NCBI RefSeq assembly: GCF_001186365.1
Contig: NZ_LDTZ01000013.1
Location: 62,001 to 126,000 of the forward strand
Reading direction: 5' to 3'
Origin: Gordonia jacobaea
GTDB lineage: Bacteria; Actinomycetota; Actinomycetes; Mycobacteriales; Mycobacteriaceae
Length of the DNA stretch: 64,000 nt
Shown here: positions 26,616 to 34,333 of the stretch, in pieces
Position numbering within the stretch: position 1 is the stretch's first letter
How the letters are laid out: each line of letters opens with the position of its first letter
Program-made: the position numbers and the translations under genes
The notes under the pieces: model-generated
What the model saw: only the letters and a program-made list of their open reading frames with translations
What the model was told of the DNA's origin: nothing
Database searches by the model: none

Positions 26616-27760
26616 CTGCGTACGCCGATACACACCACAACGATGAGCTGCTGCGCGCGTGGGCCTATCTGAGTGCTGTGGCCGAACCTCCGTGTGCTTC
26701 GATTCGACGCCTCGTCGACGACCTCGGAGCAGTGGCCGCGGCCGACGCTATCCGTAGTCGACGGGTGCCGAGCGGTCACGAGGCTGTACTCGGTCCGACG
26801 AGCGCTCGGGCCGAGAGTTGCACTCCCGCCGAGGATCTCGACACCGCGCACGCGGTTGATGCTCGCCTGATCACATCCGACGACGCCGAATGGCCCGCCT
26901 GGTCGTTGCTCCCGTTGACGCGACTCGAGCCGAATGCGCACGGCGACGAGCCGATCGCACTGTGGGTGCGCGGCCCAGCGCGCCTCGACGACGTCGCGGC
27001 CGCCTCGATCTCATTGGTCGGATCGCGCGCAGCGTCGTCGTACGGGGAGCACGTCACGGGGAAGCTCTCGAGCGAGTTGTGCGCGCAGGGGTGGGCGGTG
27101 GTTTCGGGAGGTGCCTATGGCGTCGACGGCGCCGCGCATCGTGCGGCACTCGCGTCGGCGGGCACCACCGTGGCGGTGCTCGCGTGCGGGATCGACCGTG
27201 ACTATCCGGCGGGACACGCTCGGCTGCTTGCCGAGGTCGCGAGTAGCGGAGCTGTGGTCTCGGAGTACGCGCCGGGCACGACGGCTGCACGACATCGGTT
27301 CCTGACCAGGAATCGGTTGGTCGCGGCGCTGTCGTCGGCAACAGTCGTCGTCGAGGCGGGTAAAAGGTCGGGTGCTGCGAACACGGCGGCATGGGCACGC
27401 GCGATAGACCGCCCGGTCGGCGCGGTTCCGGGGCCCGTCACCTCGGCGACGTCGGTGGGCTGCCATCGCCTGATCGCCGATGGGCTCGGCGTACTCGTGA
27501 CCGACGCGGCGTCGGTCATCACACTGGCAGTACCCGACGGAGGCGGCGACCCCGGTCGTGGTCGCGAACGCCCCACCGACACGCTGACCGACGACGAAAA
27601 GCGGGTCCACGACGCGATTCCGGGCCAGGGGAGTGCCACGATCACCGAGATCTCGTTCGCCGCGGGCCTCGACGTCGGTATCGTGCGAGCTGCGCTCGCG
27701 GGGCTGGAGATCGCGGGTCTAATCGCCGGCGACGGCGCCGGATGGAGACTCGCGATTTAG
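26612..27760 (+). CDS. dprA: DNA-processing protein DprA
   Basis: Loads RecA on incoming single-stranded DNA. The Rossmann-like core is intact, with VGSRAASSYGEHV, VSGGAYGVDGAAHRAAL and FLTRNRLVAALSSATVVVEA, and a winged-helix-like C-terminus (ITEISFAAGLDVGIVRAALAGLE). ATG 26612 overlaps the comM stop; the longer frame upstream is the comM shadow. 382 residues. The stop codon TAG lies inside a DtxR/IdeR-like box belonging to the next gene. Confidence 0.94.
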   Translation: MTAYADTHHNDELLRAWAYLSAVAEPPCASIRRLVDDLGAVAAADAIRSRRVPSGHEAVLGPTSARAESCTPAEDLDTAHAVDARLITSDDAEWPAWSLLPLTRLEPNAHGDEPIALWVRGPARLDDVAAASISLVGSRAASSYGEHVTGKLSSELCAQGWAVVSGGAYGVDGAAHRAALASAGTTVAVLACGIDRDYPAGHARLLAEVASSGAVVSEYAPGTTAARHRFLTRNRLVAALSSATVVVEAGKRSGAANTAAWARAIDRPVGAVPGPVTSATSVGCHRLIADGLGVLVTDAASVITLAVPDGGGDPGRGRERPTDTLTDDEKRVHDAIPGQGSATITEISFAAGLDVGIVRAALAGLEIAGLIAGDGAGWRLAI

Positions 27761-27775
27761 GTAACCCTAATTCGA
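27757..27775 (+). promoter_or_regulatory. Candidate DtxR/IdeR iron box
   Basis: TTAGGTAACCCTAATTCGA matches 14 of 19 positions of the DtxR/IdeR consensus TWAGGTWAGSCTWACCTWA, with a perfect first half. It overlaps the dprA stop and lies just before a TAGGCT -10 (27782-27787) of the siderophore-interacting gene, so bound repressor would block that promoter under iron sufficiency. Confidence 0.5.
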
Positions 27776-27807
27776 GTGGCGTAGGCTGGAACGCATTAGG
27801 AGGTTTC

Positions 27808-28671
27808 ATGGCAAAGCGCGTGAATTCGATGACGGTGCTCCGGCGAGAGCAGATCACACCCCACATGGTGAGGCTCTATCTGGGCGGTGACGGCTTCGGC
27901 GATTTCGCCGCGGCACTGCCGCCGCGGGACGAACGCGACACCGACATGTACGTGAAGTTGATCTTCATGCCCGACGGTGTCGACTTCCCGGCCGACTTCG
28001 ATCCGAGGGCGTCCCGGTCGCTACCGCCCGAACAGCAGCCTGTGTTGCGCACCTACACCGTCCGCACCGTCGATGAGGACGCGCGCGAGATCGCGATCGA
28101 CTTCGTCGTGCACGGTGACGAGGGCATCGCCGGACCCTGGGCCGCGACGGTTGCTCCCGGTTCCGCCGTGCACTTCCTCGGTCCGGGCAGCGGGTACCGG
28201 CCGGACAACGACGCCGCATGGCATCTGCTGGCCGCGGACGAAGCCGGACTTCCCGCGCTGGCCGCGGCCATCGAGTCGTTGCCCGAAGGTGCGATTGCGA
28301 AAGCGTTCATCGAGGTCGCCGGACCCGAGGACGAGGTCGCGCTCGACGTGCCGTCCGGCGTGGAGATCACCTGGGTCCATCGTGGCGGACCCGCGGGCGA
28401 GGTGCCCGATGACCGCGCAGGCGACAACGCCCCGCTGATTGCCGCGGTGCGCGAGACCGAGTGGCTCGACGGTGAACCGCACGTTTTCATCCACGGCGAG
28501 GCGCAGGCCGTCATGCACAACCTGCGCGGCTATGTGCGCAAGGAGCGCGGCGTGAGCGCAGCACGCGCGTCGATCTCCGGCTACTGGCGACGTGGTCGCA
28601 CAGAAGAGGGCTTCCGGCAATGGAAGTCCGATCTGCGTGCCGAGGAGGAGGGCGCGGGCGTCGCCGGTTGA
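27808..28671 (+). CDS. Siderophore-interacting FAD-binding protein, ViuB-like
   Basis: Cytoplasmic flavoprotein that reduces ferric siderophores so that iron is released. The FAD-binding motif is VLRTYTVR near residue 79, and the C-terminal NAD(P)H-type domain has WHLLAADEAGLPALAAAIE and HVFIHGEAQAV. A well-placed AGGAGG precedes ATG 27808; the longer upstream frame is the dprA shadow. 287 residues. It occupies the viuB (Rv2895c) position of the conserved backbone, and an iron box in its promoter supports the role. Confidence 0.9.
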   Translation: MAKRVNSMTVLRREQITPHMVRLYLGGDGFGDFAAALPPRDERDTDMYVKLIFMPDGVDFPADFDPRASRSLPPEQQPVLRTYTVRTVDEDAREIAIDFVVHGDEGIAGPWAATVAPGSAVHFLGPGSGYRPDNDAAWHLLAADEAGLPALAAAIESLPEGAIAKAFIEVAGPEDEVALDVPSGVEITWVHRGGPAGEVPDDRAGDNAPLIAAVRETEWLDGEPHVFIHGEAQAVMHNLRGYVRKERGVSAARASISGYWRRGRTEEGFRQWKSDLRAEEEGAGVAG

Positions 28672-28754
28672 AGAGCGACGGCCGGTCGGGTGGCCGGGAG
28701 GCTCTCTCGACTGCGTGCCGGCGGCTGACGTCCGGGGTCGAAGAACCTGACCTC

Positions 28755-28783
28755 GTGACGATCTGACCCAGTGACGATCTGAC
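28755..28783 (+). repeat. 13-base direct repeat
   Basis: GTGACGATCTGAC occurs at 28755-28767 and again at 28771-28783, a 16-base period, directly before a strong hairpin. Confidence 0.85.
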
Positions 28784-28821
28784 AACGACGCGCGTGTGCG
28801 GTTGCGTACACGCGCGTCGTT
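28784..28821 (+). terminator. Hairpin terminator after the siderophore-interacting gene
   Basis: A perfect 14-base inverted repeat: AACGACGCGCGTGT (28784-28797) and ACACGCGCGTCGTT (28808-28821) with a 10-base loop. It lies 112 bases past the upstream stop and 15 bases before xerC. No T-tract, but the very stable stem makes it a likely intrinsic terminator. Confidence 0.65.
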
Positions 28822-28836
28822 CGTTGTCATCGATCG

Positions 28837-29820
28837 ATGACCATGTCCGTGCTCGACGACTTCGCCGACCATCTGCGACACGAGCGCGGCCGCAGTGAGC
28901 ACACCATCCGCGCGTACCTGTCGGATGTGCGGGGCCTGATCGCGTTCGCGGGTGCCAGGGGAGTTCGGGTCGGCGACATCGATCTGGCACTGCTGCGGTC
29001 CTGGCTGGCAGAACACACTCGACGCGGCGCGGCCCGCACCACCGTCGCGCGTCAGGTCTCGTCGGCAAAGACCTTCTGCGCGTGGGCCTTCAGGGAACAG
29101 ATCCTCGGCGACGATCCGTCCACCCGGCTACAGGCGCCCAAGGCTCATCGCACACTGCCGCCGATTCTCGCGCCCGACGAGGCCGTCGCCGCGATCGCCG
29201 CTGCAGGGCGCCCGAGCCCTGTGTCGGATGGCGATGCTGACGGGGGCGATGTCGGCGGGGGTGACGCCGGCGGGGGCGGTCCCGACGCTCGAGGCGACCT
29301 CCGTGAGAGTGACGACCCCATCGCTCTTCGGGACGTCGCGATTCTGGAGTTGTTGTACGCCACGGGGATTCGCGTCGGCGAGTTGTGCGGTCTGAACATC
29401 GAGGACATCGACGCTCACCGTCGAGTGGTGCGCGTGATCGGGAAGGGCAACAAAGAGCGAACGGTGCCCTACGGCGCGCCCGCGGCGAAAGCCGTTGCCC
29501 GCTGGCTTCGCGACGGTCGACCGTCGTTGGTGGGGCCACGGTCAGGAGAAGCGCTGCTCCTCGGCGCGCGCGGTGGACGCCTCGATCAGCGTATGGCTCG
29601 CAGCGTCGTGCACCGAGCCGTCGAGGCCGCGGGCGGACCGTCGATGGGACCACACGGTCTCCGACATTCCGCCGCGACCCACCTCCTCGAAGGCGGCGCC
29701 GATCTCCGTGTGGTCCAAGAACTCCTCGGCCACGCGTCGTTGGCGACCACGCAGCTCTACACGCACGTCAGCGTCGAACGTCTGCGTGCGGCCCACCGTC
29801 AGGCGCATCCACGGGCGTGA
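28837..29820 (+). CDS. xerC: Tyrosine recombinase XerC
   Basis: Site-specific recombinase that resolves chromosome dimers at dif with XerD. An N-terminal SAM-like core-binding domain ([25 protein letters not shown]) precedes the catalytic domain. Catalytic residues: R179 ([10 protein letters not shown]), Lys in GKGNKER, H273 and R276 ([13 protein letters not shown]), His in GHASLATTQ and nucleophile Y308. Residues about 127-158 between the domains are an unusual Gly/Asp-rich insert ([19 protein letters not shown]). The gene is convergent with the M23 gene. It holds the backbone xerC position, so it is a housekeeping gene, not a phage integrase. Confidence 0.94.
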   Translation: MTMSVLDDFADHLRHERGRSEHTIRAYLSDVRGLIAFAGARGVRVGDIDLALLRSWLAEHTRRGAARTTVARQVSSAKTFCAWAFREQILGDDPSTRLQAPKAHRTLPPILAPDEAVAAIAAAGRPSPVSDGDADGGDVGGGDAGGGGPDARGDLRESDDPIALRDVAILELLYATGIRVGELCGLNIEDIDAHRRVVRVIGKGNKERTVPYGAPAAKAVARWLRDGRPSLVGPRSGEALLLGARGGRLDQRMARSVVHRAVEAAGGPSMGPHGLRHSAATHLLEGGADLRVVQELLGHASLATTQLYTHVSVERLRAAHRQAHPRA

Positions 29821-29852
29821 TCCGGGAGGCGTCCTCCGAAATGCCCTGCCCA

Positions 29853-30449
29853 TCAGCCGTCGAGCGGTTTGAGGCGCACCCTCACGGCGCCGAGTAGTCC
29901 GAGCGGGTCGACGTAGTCGGCGGTCCGCCCCGCGCCGCGTCGTGCGCCCCAGTGCAGGCAGGCGGTCGCCGGACATCCGGGATGTCCGGCCAGAGCCGTG
30001 CCGATAGCTGTCCCGCGACTCACGCGATCTCCGCGCCGAACCGTCGGACGGACCGGCTCGTACGTGGTGATCAGGCCGTCGGGATGCTGGATCGACACCG
30101 TCGACTTGCCGCCGACCTCACCCGCGAACCGGACCACGCCGTCGCCTGCCGCCAGAACCTGCGCGCCGTCGACGACGGCGAGGTCGACGCCGCGGTGGCC
30201 TGCATGCCATCGCTGATCCGGCTCGTCGAATCCGGTGACCACTGTTGGCTTGGGAACGAGCGGGGCGGTGTAGGTGGGCGGACGGGCGGAGGCCAATGAC
30301 GGAACGCCGATCAGGAGTGCGCTGGTCAGGGCGATGTCGGTGAGGACGACGAGCAGTCGTCGGACAATCGGGAGACGCTCCGGTGGGTCGTCGGAGTGGT
30401 AGTGGGTCGGCGTGACGTCGGTGGTCATGTCGACTCTGCGCGTGTCCAT
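29853..30449 (-). CDS. Secreted M23/LytM-like protein
   Basis: 198 residues with a hydrophobic segment (LLVVLTDIALTSALLIGVPSLASA, about 32-55) that fits a signal peptide or anchor, then a LytM beta-barrel. The first metal motif is present (HRGVD, H85 and D89), but the HxH motif reads CLHWG at 165-168, so one zinc ligand is replaced by glycine. The general-base region is TTYEPV rather than a His-containing loop. It may be a catalytically weak or regulatory LytM protein. The same position holds the peptidase-like Rv2891 in M. tuberculosis. ATG 30428 is an alternative start. Confidence 0.82.
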   Translation of the reverse strand: MDTRRVDMTTDVTPTHYHSDDPPERLPIVRRLLVVLTDIALTSALLIGVPSLASARPPTYTAPLVPKPTVVTGFDEPDQRWHAGHRGVDLAVVDGAQVLAAGDGVVRFAGEVGGKSTVSIQHPDGLITTYEPVRPTVRRGDRVSRGTAIGTALAGHPGCPATACLHWGARRGAGRTADYVDPLGLLGAVRVRLKPLDG

Positions 30450-30529
30450 GCTGACTCTGACGCACGCGCGAGGCGGAAAGGTCCATCGGCGCGAGAATTT
30501 CTCCCGCGGTGGGCTGTGCAGGGGGCGTT

Positions 30530-30587
30530 TTGGGTTCTGAACTGCGGCGGCGTAAGCTGAAGGGGCATCTCATCTGCGGATGAGGTG
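30530..30587 (+). promoter_or_regulatory. rpsB promoter and leader hairpin
   Basis: TTGGGT (30530-30535), 17 bases, TAAGCT (30553-30558) form a reasonable promoter about 195 bases upstream of rpsB. At the expected transcript start, CATCTCATC-TGCG-GATGAGGTG (30566-30587) makes a nine-pair hairpin with one wobble pair; S2 leaders elsewhere bind S2 for autoregulation, so this is a candidate. The remaining leader up to 30752 has no ORF I would support. Confidence 0.5.
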
Positions 30588-30752
30588 ACTTCGCGCGCCT
30601 GCATCAGGCAATGCACCACGGCAACCACGGTCGCGTGTGAGAGCCGACAAACTCGCGTGGGCGGTCCCGGACACCCGGGTCCGCGCGACGCAGGCGCCAG
30701 GATCGTCATCACCCGATGGCGATGTCAACTGCACACAAAGGATAGAAGACTC

Positions 30753-31589
30753 ATGGCTGTCGTAACCATGAAGCAGCTGCTTGACAGCGGCGCACACTTC
30801 GGGCATCAGACCCGCCGTTGGAACCCGAAGATGAAGCGTTTCATCTTCACCGACCGCAACGGCATCTACATCATCGATTTGCAGCAGACGCTGACCTACA
30901 TCGACAAGGCCTACGAGTTCGTCAAGGAGACCGTCGCCCACGGCGGCACCATCCTGTTCGTCGGCACCAAGAAGCAGGCTCAGGAGTCGATCGCTGCTGA
31001 GGCCACCCGCGTCGGCATGCCCTACGTGAACCAGCGCTGGCTCGGCGGCATGCTCACCAACTTCCAGACCGTTCACAAGCGTCTGCAGCGTCTCAAGGAA
31101 CTCGAGACCATGGAGCAGACCGGCGGTTTCGAGGGTCGCACCAAGAAAGAAATCCTGATGCTGACCCGCGAGAAGAACAAGCTCGAGCGGACACTCGGCG
31201 GTATCCGGGATATGGCCAAGGTGCCTTCTGCCATTTGGGTGGTGGACACCAACAAGGAGCACATTGCTGTCGGTGAGGCACGCAAGCTCAACATCCCGGT
31301 CATCGCGATCCTCGACACCAACTGCGATCCCGACCTCGTCGACTACCCGATCCCGGGTAACGACGACGCGATCCGCAGTGCTGCTCTGCTCACCCGCGTC
31401 GTGGCCTCGGCCGTCGCCGAGGGTGTTCAGGCTCGTGCTGGCCAGGCTTCCTCGGACGCCAAGCCCGACGCCGCCGCAGGCGAGCCCCTCGCCGAGTGGG
31501 AGCAGGAGCTGCTGACCCAGGCTGCCGCACCGGCGGCCGAGGTTGCTGCCGAGGCTCCCGCCGCGACGGAGCCGCCCGCTACCGCCTGA
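30753..31589 (+). CDS. rpsB: 30S ribosomal protein S2
   Basis: Begins [23 protein letters not shown], the family start, after AAAGGA. Signature stretches include [16 protein letters not shown] and [16 protein letters not shown]. 278 residues, with an Ala/Pro/Glu-rich actinobacterial tail. The frame is open further upstream to 30585, but that part is leader. rpsB-tsf is the conserved pair, here separated by a hairpin. Confidence 0.97.
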   Translation: MAVVTMKQLLDSGAHFGHQTRRWNPKMKRFIFTDRNGIYIIDLQQTLTYIDKAYEFVKETVAHGGTILFVGTKKQAQESIAAEATRVGMPYVNQRWLGGMLTNFQTVHKRLQRLKELETMEQTGGFEGRTKKEILMLTREKNKLERTLGGIRDMAKVPSAIWVVDTNKEHIAVGEARKLNIPVIAILDTNCDPDLVDYPIPGNDDAIRSAALLTRVVASAVAEGVQARAGQASSDAKPDAAAGEPLAEWEQELLTQAAAPAAEVAAEAPAATEPPATA

Positions 31590-31614
31590 CGCGCGTAGCC
31601 GATAGTCACCGGCG

Positions 31615-31650
31615 GGTGCTCGCAGGATCCCTCCGGATTCTGCGGGCACC
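31615..31650 (+). terminator. Hairpin between rpsB and tsf
   Basis: GGTGCTCGCAGGATCC (31615-31630) pairs with GGATTCTGCGGGCACC (31635-31650) around a four-base loop, with two non-Watson-Crick positions. An intercistronic hairpin at this place would lower tsf expression relative to rpsB by partial termination, as is known for the E. coli pair. Confidence 0.6.
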
Positions 31651-31686
31651 TGCACCGTTTAACCACTTGAAGGAGGCTCGCCAACG

Positions 31687-32511
31687 ATGGCGAACTACAC
31701 CGCAGCCGATGTGAAGCGTCTCCGTGAGCTCACCGGTTCAGGCATGTTGGACTGCAAGAAGGCCCTCGAGAACAACGACGGCGACTTCGACAAGGCTGTC
31801 GAGGAGCTCCGTATCAAGGGTGCCAAGGACGTGGGCAAGCGCGCCGAGCGCTCCACCGCCGAAGGCCTCGTCGCCGCCAAGGGCGGCGCGATGATCGAGC
31901 TCAACTCCGAGACCGACTTCGTCGCGAAGAACGCCGAGTTCCAGGCGCTCGCCGACCAGGTTCTCGATTCCGCACTGGTCGCAAAGACCAGCGACATCGA
32001 GGAGCTCAAGGCAGCCAAGCTCGGTGACGGCACCGTTGCCGATGCCGTGCAGGCGCTCTCGGCCAAGATCGGCGAGAAGCTCGAACTGCGCCGCGTCGTC
32101 TACTACGACGGACCCGTCGCCGTGTACCTGCACAAGCGTGCGTCCGATCTGCCTCCCGCTGTCGGCGTTCTCGTGTCCTACGACGGTGACGGCGAAGCCG
32201 CCGCCGAGGCTGCGCGCAATGCCGCACAGCAGGTTGCTGCTCTCAAGGCGCGTTACGCCACCCGCGACGAGGTCCCTGCGGACGTCGTCGAGAACGAGCG
32301 TCGCATCGCCGAGGAGACCGCCAAGGCAGAAGGCAAGCCGGAGAAGGCTCTCCCGAAGATCGTCGAAGGCCGTCTGACCGGATTCTTCAAGGACTCGGTC
32401 CTCATCGACCAGCCCTTCGTGAAGGACTCCAAGAAGACCGTCAAGAACGTTCTCGACGAGTCGGGCGCCACCGTCAAGGCGTTCACGCGCTTCGAGGTCG
32501 GCCAGTCCTAA
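31687..32511 (+). CDS. tsf: Elongation factor Ts
   Basis: Nucleotide-exchange factor of EF-Tu. The N-terminal UBA-like domain ([25 protein letters not shown], partly shown by [13 protein letters not shown]) and the EF-Tu contact motif TDFVAKN near residue 77 are intact, with the two core subdomains following. 274 residues, normal for the family. AAGGAGG precedes the ATG. A long palindrome directly downstream terminates the unit. Confidence 0.97.
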   Translation: MANYTAADVKRLRELTGSGMLDCKKALENNDGDFDKAVEELRIKGAKDVGKRAERSTAEGLVAAKGGAMIELNSETDFVAKNAEFQALADQVLDSALVAKTSDIEELKAAKLGDGTVADAVQALSAKIGEKLELRRVVYYDGPVAVYLHKRASDLPPAVGVLVSYDGDGEAAAEAARNAAQQVAALKARYATRDEVPADVVENERRIAEETAKAEGKPEKALPKIVEGRLTGFFKDSVLIDQPFVKDSKKTVKNVLDESGATVKAFTRFEVGQS

Positions 32512-32544
32512 AGCACTAGCGCCAACTACCGGCGCAGGCACGAC

Positions 32545-32584
32545 CACCAACGCCCGCATCCGAATTCGGATGCGGGCGTTGGTG
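32545..32584 (+). terminator. Perfect 40-base palindrome, bidirectional terminator
   Basis: Bases 32545-32584 are a perfect palindrome of two 20-base arms centred on GAATTC, with arms beginning CACCAACGCC and ending GGCGTTGGTG. It lies between the convergent tsf and MFS genes and can form the same very stable hairpin in either transcript. Confidence 0.8.
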
Positions 32585-32624
32585 ATTCGGGACCTGGTCC
32601 GGTCTGTCGATCGGCCCTGGGTGG

Positions 32625-34319
32625 TCAGCCGGCCCTGCGACGCCCGAGCGCGAGCGACAGCACGGCGATGACACAGCCGAGGATCGCGAGGACCCAGAGA
32701 GTTGCTCGGAATGCGCCCATGAAACTCTGTGCCGCGACGTGCCTGCCCGCGATCTTGAGTTCGGGCGCCGCCTGCCGTGCGACAGTGGCAGCAACGCCCT
32801 GCTGGGCAGATCCCGACGTCGAGCAACCCGGTGCGGGACGTTCGGGATGCGCCGAACTCAGTTGAGCCGACGCGCAGTCGGCGAAACGGTCGGCCACCGC
32901 ACTGCGGAACATCGGGTCGACGTCAGTGCTCTCGAGTGCCGACGACAGTTCAGCGCGCGCGGCGGGAACCGCCTCGACCGACTGGGCCGACACCTGACCG
33001 AAGAAGAAGATGGTGACCACGGCCAGTCCGATCGACGCGCCGATCTGTTGCACCGTCGGTACGCAGCCCGACGCGGAACCGATGTTCTGTTCGTTCGTGT
33101 CGGAGAGAATTGCCGTTTGCAGTGGTGCGATGAAGAATCCCGTGCCGATACCGCCGACGACGAGCGGTGCGATGACGGCCGCCACCGACAACGACGCGGA
33201 CTGTGGTTCCAATTCTGCTGCGAGCCAGGCAAGTCCGGCCGACAGGATCAGGACACCGATACACAGTGTGCGTGCTGGACCGAGTCGACGAACCAAGAGC
33301 GGCGAAGCGATAGAACCCGCGGCCGCCCCAATGGCGAACGGCAGCGCAAGCAGGCCCGTGCGCAGCGCCGAGTAGCCGAGCCCGAACTGAGTCGCGACCG
33401 ACACCGTGAAGAAGAATCCCGCGAAGACGCTGAAGAAGAGCAGCGACAGAAGCAGCCCCACCGAGAAACGTCGAGACGCGAAGAGGTCCAGACGAAGCAG
33501 GGGAGCGCCGCCACTACGCAGCAGGCGTCGTTCGACGACGATAAACAACCCCAGCAGGACGACGGCCGCCCCCATCATCGCCCACAGGCGCGGTGGCCAG
33601 TTCTGTTCGCGGCCCACCGCCAACGGGTAGAGCAGCAGGAAGAGGCCCGCGGTCGACAGCGCCACACCCACGAGATCGAGCCGCGGCGGATCGGCGTCGC
33701 GCATCTGTGGAAGTCGACGGCCCGCGAGGATGCATGCGACGAGTCCGATCGGGACGTTGACGAAGAAGATCGCTCGCCAGCCCCAGCCGAACAGGTCGCC
33801 GGTCACCAGTAGTCCGCCGAGCACCGGGCCCAACATGGCGGCCAGCCCCGCGACCGCGCCGTAGATGCCGAACACGGCACCGTGGCGCGATTTGGGAAAC
33901 AGCGCCGCGATCAGCGCCAGGGTCTGCGCCGACATCAGCGCAGCACTCATACCCTGGGCGCCTCGACAGATGATCAGCTCGAGTGGACTGCGAGCCAACC
34001 CGCACAGCACCGAGGTGACCGTGAACGCGACCATCGCGAAGATGAACATCCGACGTCGCCCGAGCCGGCCACCGAGTGTCGCGGCAGTCAGCAGTGTGCA
34101 GGCGAAGGCCAGCGTGTAGACGCTCAGGACGAACAACTGCTCCGACGTCGCCGCGCCGAGGTCGACTGTGAGGTCGGGAAGCGCGATGTTGACGATCGTC
34201 GTGTCCAACATCTGCATGAACACGCCGAGCAGACACCCCGCCAGCGCCAGCCATGCGGCACGTGTCGGGGTGTCGGGTGCCGTACTCGACGACACCACCG
34301 GGGTGGTGTTGGCAGCCAT
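32625..34319 (-). CDS. MFS drug/lipid exporter, DHA2 family (EmrB/QacA type)
   Basis: 564-residue membrane protein with about 14 hydrophobic helices, the DHA2 layout. Motif D1 is visible as MLDTTIVNIALP in helix 1, motif A as GGRLGRRRMF and motif C-like GPVLGGLL in helix 5. An extracellular Ser/Ala/Pro-rich segment near residues 440-520 precedes the last helix (TLWVLAILGCVIAVLSLALG). Proton-driven export is expected; drugs, dyes or lipids are possible substrates. It starts 14 bases after the PapA-like gene stop on the same strand, so it may export that enzyme's product, which is inference. Confidence 0.85.
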   Translation of the reverse strand: MAANTTPVVSSSTAPDTPTRAAWLALAGCLLGVFMQMLDTTIVNIALPDLTVDLGAATSEQLFVLSVYTLAFACTLLTAATLGGRLGRRRMFIFAMVAFTVTSVLCGLARSPLELIICRGAQGMSAALMSAQTLALIAALFPKSRHGAVFGIYGAVAGLAAMLGPVLGGLLVTGDLFGWGWRAIFFVNVPIGLVACILAGRRLPQMRDADPPRLDLVGVALSTAGLFLLLYPLAVGREQNWPPRLWAMMGAAVVLLGLFIVVERRLLRSGGAPLLRLDLFASRRFSVGLLLSLLFFSVFAGFFFTVSVATQFGLGYSALRTGLLALPFAIGAAAGSIASPLLVRRLGPARTLCIGVLILSAGLAWLAAELEPQSASLSVAAVIAPLVVGGIGTGFFIAPLQTAILSDTNEQNIGSASGCVPTVQQIGASIGLAVVTIFFFGQVSAQSVEAVPAARAELSSALESTDVDPMFRSAVADRFADCASAQLSSAHPERPAPGCSTSGSAQQGVAATVARQAAPELKIAGRHVAAQSFMGAFRATLWVLAILGCVIAVLSLALGRRRAG

Positions 34320-34333
34320 CCGGCTACGACCGG

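Noticed and set aside
27391..27807. N-terminal extension of the siderophore-interacting protein
   Set aside because: The extra 139 codons are dprA in another frame; ATG 27808 has a strong AGGAGG site.
28837..29820. Phage integrase or integrative element at xerC
   Set aside because: It occupies the conserved backbone xerC position between the siderophore-interacting gene and rpsB, with no attachment-site repeats or phage genes.
32739..33812. 357-codon plus-strand open frame opposite the MFS gene
   Set aside because: Composition is Arg/Gln/Glu-rich nonsense; the minus strand encodes a clear 14-helix transporter.
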